Assembly: GCA_030550175.1 (NCBI GenBank) | Contig: JAUQPW010000043.1 | Span: forward strand, 1-44,002 | From: a bacterium | GTDB lineage: Bacteria; Moduliflexota; Moduliflexia; Moduliflexales; JAUQPW01 | Length of the DNA: 44,002 nt | Reading direction: 5' to 3' | Shown here: positions 1 to 8,002 of the stretch, in pieces | Layout of the letters: every line of letters starts with the position of its first letter | Numbering within the stretch: the first letter of the stretch is position 1 | Notes under the pieces: model-generated | What the model was told of the DNA's origin: nothing | The model's input: the letters and a program-made list of their open reading frames with translations, nothing else | The model's database searches: none | Translations under genes and position numbers: made by a program

Positions 1-42
1 GATAAATAACCGATAACGGGCAACGAACAATAGACATAAACT

Positions 43-1446
43 ATGTCAGACAATATTTTTAATCCCAATCCAAATTCTCAGATGTCCAGGCGAGATTTTA
101 TCAAGACAGGAATTAAAATAGGAGCCGGAGCAGCGGCTTTAGCGGCATGGAGTGGATTACCTCAACCCAAACCGGTCAGCGCTTCCAAATTTTTACCCTC
201 TGAGGCCGAACTTTTTGAAGCGGCTAAGGAAGCTGCAGCCAGGACCAATGTAAAGGAAATTACCATGTTTCAACCCAGTGGATATGTGGTAGGTTTTACC
301 CGGTGGGTGAGAAAATGGGAAAAAGAAACCGGCATCAAGGTCAGATTGGATGAAGGATCTTTCTTCGGCATGCATGATAAGCTCGCTAACATGTATATTT
401 CCGGAACCCATTTGTATGATGTTGCCTATACATGGTCCGCCTGGACTGCAGAATGGCGAAATTTTTATACCCCTCTCAGTGAGATTCCCGGTGCCGAGAT
501 CCCCAAACAAGTCCTGGAAGATATGCTACCGGGAGCCCCGGGAGGAGCCAGTTATAAAGGGGTTGTCTACGGATTACCGAGATTTGCCAAGGTCATGATT
601 CTGCACTACAATCGGGCCCTCTACGATAAACATAAACTCACCGTCCCTGAGACCTATGAACAGTTTTTGGAAAACGTCAAGAAGATCCATACCGATGAAA
701 AGGGAAATGCCTACGGTTTTGATGTAGGATTCGGACAGGGATATAACTTTGTTCAATTTTGCGTCTTTACCCATCTCAACGGAGGTAAACTCACCGCTCC
801 GGATGGTAAAATCCAGCTTACCAGCGAAGGGGTGATTAAAGGACTCAAAGATATGGTTGAGATCCTCAAGTACATGCCTGCATCGGCTGCCAAGGATGTA
901 GCTGACAGTGTCAGCAATAAACGATGGGTCCAGGGACAGGTCGGACATACCATCTACTACGGTGAAACCTATCGCCAGTGGGAGAACGGAGAACCCGGAA
1001 CTAAGTTACTCAATATCGGGGGAGTCGCCCTGATTCCGGGACACGAAGGGGTGGTTCGATCCGGTACGGTAGAATCTGTGGAAGGCTATGTAGTTCCCAA
1101 GACCAGCAAGAAAAAAGAAGTTGCCTGGCAACTCATTCGATATCTCTCCAGTTATGAGCCTCAAGTGGCCCTTATTCTAGATGGCTATGAAAAGTCCGGC
1201 GGCGGAATGCCCTGCTACTATTCCAACCATCAAGATGACCGCGTGAAAGACATGGAACATGTCAAAGTAACCCTGGAACAGTGGAAGTACGACTATGATC
1301 GAATGATCCGACCCGCCCATCAGGAATTGATAGATACCATTGAACCGGCCATCGTAAAAGCTCTGCTTGGCCAACAAACCCCAGAACAGGCTATGGAAGC
1401 AGCCCAGAAAAAATGTGAGGAAATCATCTCCAGAGAAAAAGCCTAA
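43..1446 (+). CDS. Tat-exported ABC transporter sugar-binding protein (family 1 type)
   Basis: Periplasmic binding protein that would deliver a sugar or related solute to the permeases encoded downstream. The 467-residue product begins with a Tat signal: SRRDFIK at about residues 15-21, then a hydrophobic Gly/Ala-rich stretch to about residue 45. The mature part has the fold pattern of MalE/UgpB-like proteins: an N-terminal lobe with an ITMFQPSG strand, a middle region typical of family 1 binding proteins (YGLPRFAKVMILHYNRALYD), and a C-terminal helical lobe. Its length is normal for the family. No strong ribosome-binding site is visible before the ATG. Two permease genes follow after about 300 bases, which supports the call. 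The substrate cannot be deduced from sequence. A Tat rather than Sec signal is less common in this family but is seen in several phyla. Confidence 0.88.
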   Translation: MSDNIFNPNPNSQMSRRDFIKTGIKIGAGAAALAAWSGLPQPKPVSASKFLPSEAELFEAAKEAAARTNVKEITMFQPSGYVVGFTRWVRKWEKETGIKVRLDEGSFFGMHDKLANMYISGTHLYDVAYTWSAWTAEWRNFYTPLSEIPGAEIPKQVLEDMLPGAPGGASYKGVVYGLPRFAKVMILHYNRALYDKHKLTVPETYEQFLENVKKIHTDEKGNAYGFDVGFGQGYNFVQFCVFTHLNGGKLTAPDGKIQLTSEGVIKGLKDMVEILKYMPASAAKDVADSVSNKRWVQGQVGHTIYYGETYRQWENGEPGTKLLNIGGVALIPGHEGVVRSGTVESVEGYVVPKTSKKKEVAWQLIRYLSSYEPQVALILDGYEKSGGGMPCYYSNHQDDRVKDMEHVKVTLEQWKYDYDRMIRPAHQELIDTIEPAIVKALLGQQTPEQAMEAAQKKCEEIISREKA

Positions 1447-1515
1447 AGGCTGTCCAAAGTCTGTTTTGGAGGTTATTCGTTCTGGAAAGATTACCCTTTT
1501 TATAGTCGGCCTTAT

Positions 1516-1677
1516 AAAGGCAGGTTTTTAGGTTTAAGAGTGAAGGGGAACAGACCCCTACCCTGACCCGCCCATCCCAGAGATGGGAATTTTGGGGCGA
1601 AGTAACTTGCCCGGCTAGGGCGCGAAAGGGTCAGGGTAGGGAACCCAGGGATAAACACTCCCTAAAAACCTGCCTTT
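1516..1677. repeat. 162-bp element with 17-bp perfect terminal inverted repeats (MITE-like or long hairpin)
   Basis: The intergenic stretch between binding protein and first permease is built of nested inverted repeats. AAAGGCAGGTTTTTAGG (1516-1532) is the exact reverse complement of 1661-1677. CCCTACCCTGACCC (1556-1569) pairs with 1628-1641. A small hairpin, CCCATC/GATGGG (1571-1576 with 1582-1587), lies in the centre. No coding potential is seen. No clear target-site duplication flanks it. It may be a non-autonomous mobile element, or an mRNA structure that lowers permease expression relative to the binding protein. The inverted repeats are directly visible; the mobile-element reading is inference. 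Confidence 0.7.
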
Positions 1678-1741
1678 GAAAACCCCGATAGGCAGCAGGT
1701 AAAGGCTAAAACTTATAACAAGAACAAACTTCCTGACTCCT

Positions 1742-2680
1742 ATGCAAACCTATGATTCATGGGCAATATCCCTAAAAAATAATGAACAGGAGATAGCCGA
1801 GAGAAGACAAATGAATGAAGGAAAATTCGCTTTTCTCCTTCTCCTTCCTTCTCTAATCCTCATAGCCGTCCTCATCCTCTACCCTTTGATCTATTCCTTT
1901 GTGTTGTCCTTATCGAATTTTGATATTCAGGAAATGACCCGGACCTATGTGGGCTTTAGTAATTATCTGGCTATCTTCGAGGATCAGCGATTTGCCATTT
2001 CCTTGAAAAACACCCTAATTTATCTTCTTTTAAACCTCATATTGGGTATAGTTATTTCTCTTATCCTGGCTTTGGTTTTGGATGAGCCGATACGCGGAAA
2101 AGCCTTGTATAAGACTTCTCTGCTGGTCCCCTGGGCCATCTCTCCCATTGTTGTATCGGTCATGTTTCTATGGATCTTCCATGCAAACTATGGCATTGTG
2201 AACTATGCCTTACTCAGTTTAGGCCTTGTTAGGGAGCCAATCCAGTTCCTGGGGGATCCGGCCTATGCCCTGTATACCATTACCTTCGTTAATCTTTGGA
2301 AATTCGTTCCCCTGGTCACTCTTATTCTGTTGACCGGATTACAAAACCTGAACCGGGACCAGATCAAGGCCGCAAAGATCGATGGAGCCAACGCTATTCA
2401 ACGTTTTATCTATATCATTCTTCCCCATCTCAGACCCACCATCCTGGCTGCTTCCATCGTTTTGATCGTCTTCTCTCTATTGACTTTTGATCTGGTCTAT
2501 GCCATGACCGGAGGGGGGCCTGCAGATTCTACCTTCATGCTGTACTTCCTTGCCTATAAAACCTCCTTCGATTGGCTACGACTGGGTTATGGGGCTTCTA
2601 TTGCCTATTGGGTTACTTTTATCGTGGTTATCCTGGCTATTTTGATGCATCGATTTTTTAGAGAAAGGAAGGCCGTTTAG
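1742..2680 (+). CDS. ABC sugar transporter permease, MalF/UgpA type
   Basis: Inner-membrane permease subunit of the importer whose binding protein is encoded just upstream. The 312-residue product has about six hydrophobic helices. It carries the binding-protein-dependent permease (EAA) loop near the C-terminal third: IKAAKIDGANAIQRFIYIILPHLRP. That loop contacts the ATPase. The helix pattern FLLLLPSLILI... near the start is typical of MalF-like proteins. A second in-frame ATG at 1811 would begin nearer the first helix and has a weak purine-rich stretch upstream, so the true start may be 1811. It is followed closely by the second permease. No ATPase gene lies next to the pair, so a shared MsmK-like ATPase elsewhere is likely. 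Confidence 0.9.
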   Translation: MQTYDSWAISLKNNEQEIAERRQMNEGKFAFLLLLPSLILIAVLILYPLIYSFVLSLSNFDIQEMTRTYVGFSNYLAIFEDQRFAISLKNTLIYLLLNLILGIVISLILALVLDEPIRGKALYKTSLLVPWAISPIVVSVMFLWIFHANYGIVNYALLSLGLVREPIQFLGDPAYALYTITFVNLWKFVPLVTLILLTGLQNLNRDQIKAAKIDGANAIQRFIYIILPHLRPTILAASIVLIVFSLLTFDLVYAMTGGGPADSTFMLYFLAYKTSFDWLRLGYGASIAYWVTFIVVILAILMHRFFRERKAV

Positions 2681-2732
2681 CCACAAAGATTTTACGGTCT
2701 GGGTGGTTTCATGGCCAATAGTTATTTCTAAA

Positions 2733-3584
2733 ATGTTTTCAGGTGAACAAACAAAATACCTTTACCTTGAAAAAGGAAGAAAACTCTTGGTTTACAGTCT
2801 AATTATAGCCATGCTTCTCATGATATGGCTTCCATATGTTTGGATGATATTAACCAGCCTTCAAAAAGAGTTGGATTTATACAACTACCCGCCTCCCATC
2901 CTTCCAAAAAAATTAACCCTGGAGTCTTATAAATTTGTTCTGAAGGATGAGAAGTTCGTGAATTCCCTCTATCATAGTGCCATCGTCTCCTTTACAACAA
3001 CGGCAATTTGCTTAACTGCAGGTACTTTAGGCGCTTATGCCATTGCCAGGCTAAGATTCCCCTTCAGGAATACCCTTTACTTTTCCTTAATGATTCTCTA
3101 TATGCTGCCGGGAATTGCCATGCTTATCCCTTTACTCATTATTATCCGCAAGCTCGGACTTATCGATACCCACCTGGGAATTATTCTGGCCCTCAGTGCC
3201 TTTCTCCTTCCATTAGTGATGTGGTTTCTAAAAGGTCTGTTCGAGAGTGTACCTTTAGACCTCGAAAAAGCAGCCCGGGTAGACGGATGCACACGGCTTC
3301 AATCTTTGAGCCGGGTTATCCTTCCCATTTCATCTCCAGGGATCGCGGTGACGGCTATTTTTGCCATTCTGACTTCCTGGAATGAACTCATGTTCGCTAA
3401 GGTTCTGGGCGTCTTTAATATCCGACTTGTCACACCGGCCATCTCTGACTGGATTACCCCTTATGATATTCACTTCAGTGAACTCTCAGCGGGAAGTATC
3501 ATCGCCAGTGCCCCTCTGTTGGTTATTGTATTGATCTTGCAACGCTATATTATTCAAGGTTTAACCGAGGGAGCCATTAAATAA
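2733..3584 (+). CDS. ABC sugar transporter permease, MalG/UgpE type
   Basis: Second inner-membrane permease of the sugar importer, expected to form a heterodimer with the preceding gene product. It has six hydrophobic segments and a permease EAA loop, LEKAARVDGCTRLQSLSRVILP, followed by the SSPGIAVTAIFAILTSWNELMFA segment that is highly typical of MalG-like proteins. I chose the ATG at 2733. The frame is open to a GTG at 2703, and neither start has a convincing ribosome-binding site. The gap to the previous gene is about 50 bases, so co-transcription is likely. No malK-like ATPase follows; the next gene encodes an unrelated secreted protein. Confidence 0.9.
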   Translation: MFSGEQTKYLYLEKGRKLLVYSLIIAMLLMIWLPYVWMILTSLQKELDLYNYPPPILPKKLTLESYKFVLKDEKFVNSLYHSAIVSFTTTAICLTAGTLGAYAIARLRFPFRNTLYFSLMILYMLPGIAMLIPLLIIIRKLGLIDTHLGIILALSAFLLPLVMWFLKGLFESVPLDLEKAARVDGCTRLQSLSRVILPISSPGIAVTAIFAILTSWNELMFAKVLGVFNIRLVTPAISDWITPYDIHFSELSAGSIIASAPLLVIVLILQRYIIQGLTEGAIK

Positions 3585-3722
3585 TTTGACAACATCCATG
3601 AGTCTTGTGGAACAAAGAGATGCTTACACTAAGCTACCACACAAACTGTAGCAGGGGTAAAGTAAAGATCACTCCCAGGTAGTCATTTAGTTTAGCCTCT
3701 CTACACTAAACAGGTATAAAAT

Positions 3723-6521
3723 ATGAAAGCCTGGTCTTTTGTTCTAAGTTTGTCGGTTTTCCTGGCTATAAGTGCTAATTTAATTCCAGGTTACGCACAA
3801 CGTTCCTCCATAGAAGAGAAAGTAGATAAAAATCTTGTAAAGAAGAATCTGGTTCCCCGGGTAGGGCATGCTGCCCATTTCGATATATCCCCACCGATTC
3901 GCCATATCAAACCGATTTTGCCTAAACCCGGAACCGGGGAGAAAAACAAAGTCCGCGAGATTCCTATCTATCGATTGCCCATGGCTGAAAACAGATTAGC
4001 CCCATCCAGGGATCCGGTAGTTCAACGTGGATTGTTTATTAATCTTATGCCGGCCCCCTTACAGAGCTTTGAAGGAATCAGTAATGCAGATAATCTGGCA
4101 GTTATAGGACTTGGGAGTCTTCCGCCCGATACCAACGGAGATGTGGGTCCCCGGCATTATGTCCAGGCTGTTAATACGCTCATCGAAGTTTTTGATAAAC
4201 AGACAGGGCTCTCCCTATTCGGTCCTTTTCCGATTAGCTTATTATTTGCCGGTTTTGGGGGTGTCTGTGAGACGGTAGATCAAGGAGATCCCATTGTTCT
4301 CTATGATCCCTTAGCCGACCGGTGGTTGATCAGCCAATTCGCTTTTCTTCTTACGCCCGGTGCCATTGATGTACCTCCTTACCATGAGTGTATTGCAATT
4401 TCTCAAACCAACGATCCAACGGGAGCTTACTTTCGATATGATTTTATTATGCCCAATAACAAGTTTAACGATTATCCCAAATTAGGAGTATGGCCGGATG
4501 GTTATTACATGACCGTTAATCAGTTCGATCCCTTTTTTGGTCCCTATGCCAGTATAGGGGTGTTTGCTTTGGATCGGACCAAAATGCTGGCAGGAGACCC
4601 GGATGCCGGCTTTATTTATTTTGATTTGAACTCCTTAGATCCTTCCCTACTAGGTATGCTTCCTGCCGATCTGGACGGTCCCCCTCCACCGGCCGGTACA
4701 CCCAACTATTTTGTTGTCGGTATAGCCGATGAAGCAGGAGCTCCCAGGGATGCTTTGAGGATCTTCGAGTTTCATGCTGATTTTCTCAATCCTGCCGGAT
4801 CCACTTTTATCGAAAGGCCTGAAAGCCCTCTTATCACAGCCCCCTTTGATCCTGTTTTTCTATGTACGTCTTCGGCGAACCCCCGAGACCTTTGTGTCCC
4901 CCAGCCCGGGACAAATGCAAAATTATCGGTTATCTCGGACCGATTGATGTTCCGCTTACAGTATCGAAATTTTGGTACCCATGAATCGCTGGTAGTTAAC
5001 CACACCGTAGATGTAGATAAAAATCAGGCTGGAATTCGTTATTATGAGATACGTCGTAACCTCCCTGGCGGATCTTTTTTTATTCAGGAACAGGCCAGTT
5101 TTGCCCCTGATGCCAACCATCGTTGGATGGGAAGTGCAGCCATGGATAAGGATGGGAACCTCGCCGTCGGATATAGCGTTTCCAGCACGACGACTTTTCC
5201 TTCTATCCGATACGCAGGTCGACTCGCCACCGATCCACCCAACGGATTGTTTCGAGGCGAAGCAGTACTCATGGCAGGAAATGGCTCACAAAAGGATTTT
5301 TCCGGCCGTTGGGGGGATTACTCGATGCTGGCCGTTGATCCCATAGACGATTGTACTTTCTGGTATACGAATGAATACTACCCGACCACCGGTAAAACAA
5401 ACTGGCATACCCGCATTGGTACTTTTCGATTTCCTTCGTGTACCCCACCCCCACAAGGTACCTTGCAAGGAGTAGTTACCGATGCAATTTCAAGTAATCC
5501 CCTTGCCGGAGCCCGTATTATGGCCAGTGATGGAACCAATACCTTTGAAACTACGACCGATGTAACCGGAAATTACTCCAGACTTCTACCATCGGGGAGT
5601 TATACCCTGACCGTTTCGGCTGCAGGCTATGAGACTTCAACCCCGAGTACTGTTACGATCACCGACGGTAACCTGCTTACCCAAAACTTCAACTTGAATC
5701 CAATCCCTATAGTAAGTCCTCTTCTGACCTGGGGGGTCTTTGGAGATATCCCAGTACCTCAAGATTACGATGGAGATAAAAAAGCGGATATCGCCGTGTG
5801 GAGACCCCGGGATGGAATCTGGTATGTTTTAGGAAGTACCGGTTTTCTCATTATTCAACCCTGGGGGATATTGGGAGATCGACCTGTACCCGGAGATTAT
5901 GATGGAGATGGAAAGGCAGACTTTGCAGTATTTCGACCCTCTGAGGCCATCTGGTACATCTTAAGTTCTCAGGGTACGACCCAAATCTTCCAATTTGGAA
6001 ATGCTTTAGATGTTCCTGTTCCTAGAGACTATGACGGAAACGGAACCATCGATCTGGCCACCTTCAATCCTACACCCCTTTCGAGACCATCTCTGGGTAA
6101 GTGGACTATCCAGTTCCCGGATATTAAAAATCCCATAAGTATCCAATGGGGGAGATCGGGGGATACGCCGGTACCGGCTGACTATGACGGAGATGGGAAA
6201 ATCGATATAGCGGTCTGGCGACCCAATGAAGGAAATTGGTATGTCCTCCTTTCTACCGGTGGCTTCCTAATCACCCGGCATGGTCAGCCGGGAGATATTC
6301 CCGTACCTGCTGACTACGATGGAGATAAAAAGGCAGATATAGCGGTCTGGCGACCCGGGGAGACAAACTGGTATATCCTTTTCTCCGGCGGCGGTTCCCA
6401 GGTAATCCCATGGGGTCAACCGGGAGATATTCCTGTACCCGCCGACTATGATGGAAATGGAAACATAGACCTAGCAACCTGGCGACCTAAGGACGGAGGA
6501 TGGAATATTCTCTTCCGATAG
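3723..6521 (+). CDS. secreted protein with carboxypeptidase-regulatory-like domain and six FG-GAP/VCBS-type repeats
   Basis: A 932-residue exported protein of unknown function. A Sec signal peptide (about residues 1-26, ending near GYAQ) opens it. Residues of about 100-570 form a domain I cannot name; it contains DTNGDVGPRHYVQAVN and several aromatic-rich strands that could form a beta-propeller. A carboxypeptidase-D regulatory-like beta-sandwich follows at about 575-655 (LQGVVTDAISSNPLAGARI...). The C-terminus, about 665-932, has six repeats of about 45 residues with the core PVP-x-DYDGDGKADIAVWRP. Each holds a DxDxDGxxD calcium loop; the third repeat is the most divergent. Such repeats occur in secreted adhesins and surface proteins. 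It probably stands alone, with a possible terminator downstream. Ligand and role cannot be told from sequence. Confidence 0.8.
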   Translation: MKAWSFVLSLSVFLAISANLIPGYAQRSSIEEKVDKNLVKKNLVPRVGHAAHFDISPPIRHIKPILPKPGTGEKNKVREIPIYRLPMAENRLAPSRDPVVQRGLFINLMPAPLQSFEGISNADNLAVIGLGSLPPDTNGDVGPRHYVQAVNTLIEVFDKQTGLSLFGPFPISLLFAGFGGVCETVDQGDPIVLYDPLADRWLISQFAFLLTPGAIDVPPYHECIAISQTNDPTGAYFRYDFIMPNNKFNDYPKLGVWPDGYYMTVNQFDPFFGPYASIGVFALDRTKMLAGDPDAGFIYFDLNSLDPSLLGMLPADLDGPPPPAGTPNYFVVGIADEAGAPRDALRIFEFHADFLNPAGSTFIERPESPLITAPFDPVFLCTSSANPRDLCVPQPGTNAKLSVISDRLMFRLQYRNFGTHESLVVNHTVDVDKNQAGIRYYEIRRNLPGGSFFIQEQASFAPDANHRWMGSAAMDKDGNLAVGYSVSSTTTFPSIRYAGRLATDPPNGLFRGEAVLMAGNGSQKDFSGRWGDYSMLAVDPIDDCTFWYTNEYYPTTGKTNWHTRIGTFRFPSCTPPPQGTLQGVVTDAISSNPLAGARIMASDGTNTFETTTDVTGNYSRLLPSGSYTLTVSAAGYETSTPSTVTITDGNLLTQNFNLNPIPIVSPLLTWGVFGDIPVPQDYDGDKKADIAVWRPRDGIWYVLGSTGFLIIQPWGILGDRPVPGDYDGDGKADFAVFRPSEAIWYILSSQGTTQIFQFGNALDVPVPRDYDGNGTIDLATFNPTPLSRPSLGKWTIQFPDIKNPISIQWGRSGDTPVPADYDGDGKIDIAVWRPNEGNWYVLLSTGGFLITRHGQPGDIPVPADYDGDKKADIAVWRPGETNWYILFSGGGSQVIPWGQPGDIPVPADYDGNGNIDLATWRPKDGGWNILFR

Positions 6522-6551
6522 ATAAATCCGATTTTATCTTTTTCCTGTCGG

Positions 6552-6593
6552 AAAACTCTCTGGAAGGTAACTCCAGAGGGTTACCCGAGTTTT
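6552..6593. terminator. nested inverted repeat, possible bidirectional terminator
   Basis: About 30 bases after the stop of the secreted repeat protein, AAAACTC (6552-6558) pairs with GAGTTTT (6587-6593). Inside it, CTCTGGA (6558-6564) pairs with TCCAGAG (6572-6578). An A-rich left edge and T-rich right edge fit a weak rho-independent terminator on either strand, but the stem is interrupted. Confidence 0.45.
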
Positions 6594-7328
6594 AAAAGCT
6601 GAAAATTTGTAAAAATTTATCTTAACAATACCCATGCTCTGTTTTAATTTCGTCTCTTATCAGTTAAAAAGAGAAGCTTTTCAATTCAGGTTCCTGCTCT
6701 AAGTATATCAGTTAGAGGTTCCCCCGATAGGTAGGACTTCAACGAGAGTTTCGTCCTGCCCGATACGATAGGAGTAATCCCCCTATGAATCAAGTTAGGA
6801 ATTAGACATGGGATCTAGACGCCTCTTTGCCCCCTCCCCATACGCGCCAGGATAAGAAGGTTAACCCCGGCGGGGCAACCCGTTTAACAGGCCGCTCCTC
6901 CGGAGGAGGTGTTCTGACAGTTAGTTTTATCACCTCTTTTGATGGCTTTTGGATCGAACTGGACAGGTTAGAACTCCAACCTCAGCCACGCCCCCCAACT
7001 CCCCTCAATCCCCCCGCATGCGGGGGGAAGAGGGGCGTGGCTCGATGATTGCCTGGGGGAACTGGACGTTCAGACATAGGACAGAGTCAAGGTGGAGGAG
7101 TCCCGCGCGTGAGGAAAGTGATACTTCTGACAAAAATCCAGCTAATAACACAGCCATTTTATATAAGCAGTCTGCGAGTGTTTCGGAATCGCCATGCCCT
7201 ATAAACGCGTCTCAAAGGAGGTTCGTAAGGTTGGAGGACTATTGAGCATAAGGTATTCTCCTGAAGTAGCATAGTTTCCAGATCATCTTCTACCTGACAG
7301 GATATGAAGATAAAATAGTAGAAAAAAC
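6594..7328. other. intergenic region at the left edge of the GC-rich island, no gene supported
   Basis: More than 700 bases without a convincing gene. It holds a GC-rich palindrome (listed separately at 6985-7041) and an imperfect AGGAC/GTCCT inverted repeat near 6740-6765. Short open frames here, such as 7046-7245, have no ribosome-binding site, unusual composition, and pass through the palindrome. I read the stretch as degraded or non-coding DNA at the border of the acquired region. Confidence 0.6.
6985..7041. repeat. GC-rich palindromic repeat, family P (copy 1)
   Basis: A perfect 18-bp palindrome, CCCCCCGCATGCGGGGGG, sits at 7010-7027. Longer arms surround it: GCCACGCCCC (6985-6994) is the reverse complement of 7032-7041. 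The same core recurs at 8976-8993, 12370-12387, 12502-12519 and 28138-28155, so it is a dispersed repeat family, not a gene-specific terminator. Confidence 0.85.
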
Positions 7329-7357
7329 TTGTTAAGAATTTAGGTATGGAATATACT
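7329..7357 (+). promoter_or_regulatory. sigma-70-type promoter candidate upstream of mod
   Basis: TTGTTA (7329-7334), a 17-base spacer, and TATACT (7352-7357) lie about 175 bases before the mod start. The match is good for both boxes and the spacing is ideal, but this is a pattern match only. Confidence 0.45.
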
Positions 7358-7531
7358 ATGCCAAAGGACGATGTGGGAGGTCCGGGTACCAGCGAGCGAC
7401 CTCAAATCAGAGAGTTTGTTGCCGCGTAGAGATATGGAGAATCTTCCAACGCGGTGGAGTTATCCAGAAACTATACAATAACTTGTTAGCCTCCCGAACC
7501 AGTGCATGACATGACAGACAGGAAGGACTTG

Positions 7532-8002
7532 ATGGCACGAGAGAAGAGAGACACCAAGCGCCCGATAGAATCCTACGAGCATCGGGACAAGGAGCGGGTG
7601 AATAACCCGCCCGTGGGCCTGGTGACGCCAGAGACCGACCCGGACACCGGGCAGAAGAAAAAGCGCTACCAATACGACCCGCACCTGGACCCGCAACTGG
7701 TCTGGGCGGGCAAGGCCGAGCACACTTCCTTCGAGGTGCCGACCGTCTCGCTCTACGTCCACGAGCGCATTGACCCGCGCACCATCATCGAGGCGGTGCG
7801 CAAGTCTCCCTCACCCCAGCCCTCTCCCAGTGGGAGAGGGTTTTCTCCACTCCCTCTCCCTGTGGGAGAGGGCTGGGGTGAGGGCTATCAACTCCCCCTC
7901 TTCGAACAGGAGCGCGCCGAACCGCTCCGCGAAGTCATCGAGTTCTACCGGCACAAGCACGGCTGGAGCAATCGCCTAATCGCCGGCGACTCGCTTTGGT
8001 GA
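7532..8002 (+). pseudogene. mod: type III-like DNA methyltransferase (mod), 5' portion before a frameshift
   Basis: N-terminal part of the methyltransferase continued in the next entry. The ATG at 7532 is chosen because AGGAAGGA (7520-7527) precedes it; a GTG at 7502 is the longest alternative. The frame shows RPIESYEHRDKERVNNPPVGLVTPETDP, a typical opening for this Mod group. It runs to GWSNRLIAGDSL and then hits TGA at 8000-8002. The expected continuation, LVMNSLLEKEG, is in the next frame from 7996. One base appears to be missing near CTTTGG (7994-7999). A 77-bp palindromic-repeat insertion at 7808-7884 adds about 26 Pro/Gly/Ser-rich residues in frame. The break may be real decay or a sequencing error. 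An unrepaired frameshift would remove this segment from the enzyme. Confidence 0.8.
7808..7884. repeat. CCCTCACC-family palindromic repeat pair inserted in mod (insertion 1)
   Basis: The 21 bases at 7808-7828 are the perfect reverse complement of 7864-7884. Each half also contains its own CCCTCTCCC/GGGAGAGGG hairpin (7820-7840 and 7852-7872). The unit begins CCCTCACCCC and ends GGGGTGAGGG. It is translated as a Pro/Gly/Ser-rich stretch without stopping the mod frame. Confidence 0.9.

Noticed and set aside
1447..1741. Missing malK-like ATPase gene hidden between the transporter genes
   Set aside because: The stretch holds only inverted repeats; no Walker motifs occur in any frame here or after the second permease.
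7046..7245. Possible small gene after the family P palindrome
   Set aside because: No ribosome-binding site, its start abuts the palindrome, and the product has no recognisable features.
7502..7531. GTG at 7502 as the start of mod
   Set aside because: The ATG at 7532 has AGGAAGGA upstream and begins where related Mod proteins begin.
7994..7999. Phase-variable switch of the restriction system
   Set aside because: Type III mod genes often phase-vary through simple sequence repeats, but neither frameshift lies in such a tract, and the tandem arrays have periods that are multiples of three, so they cannot shift the frame.
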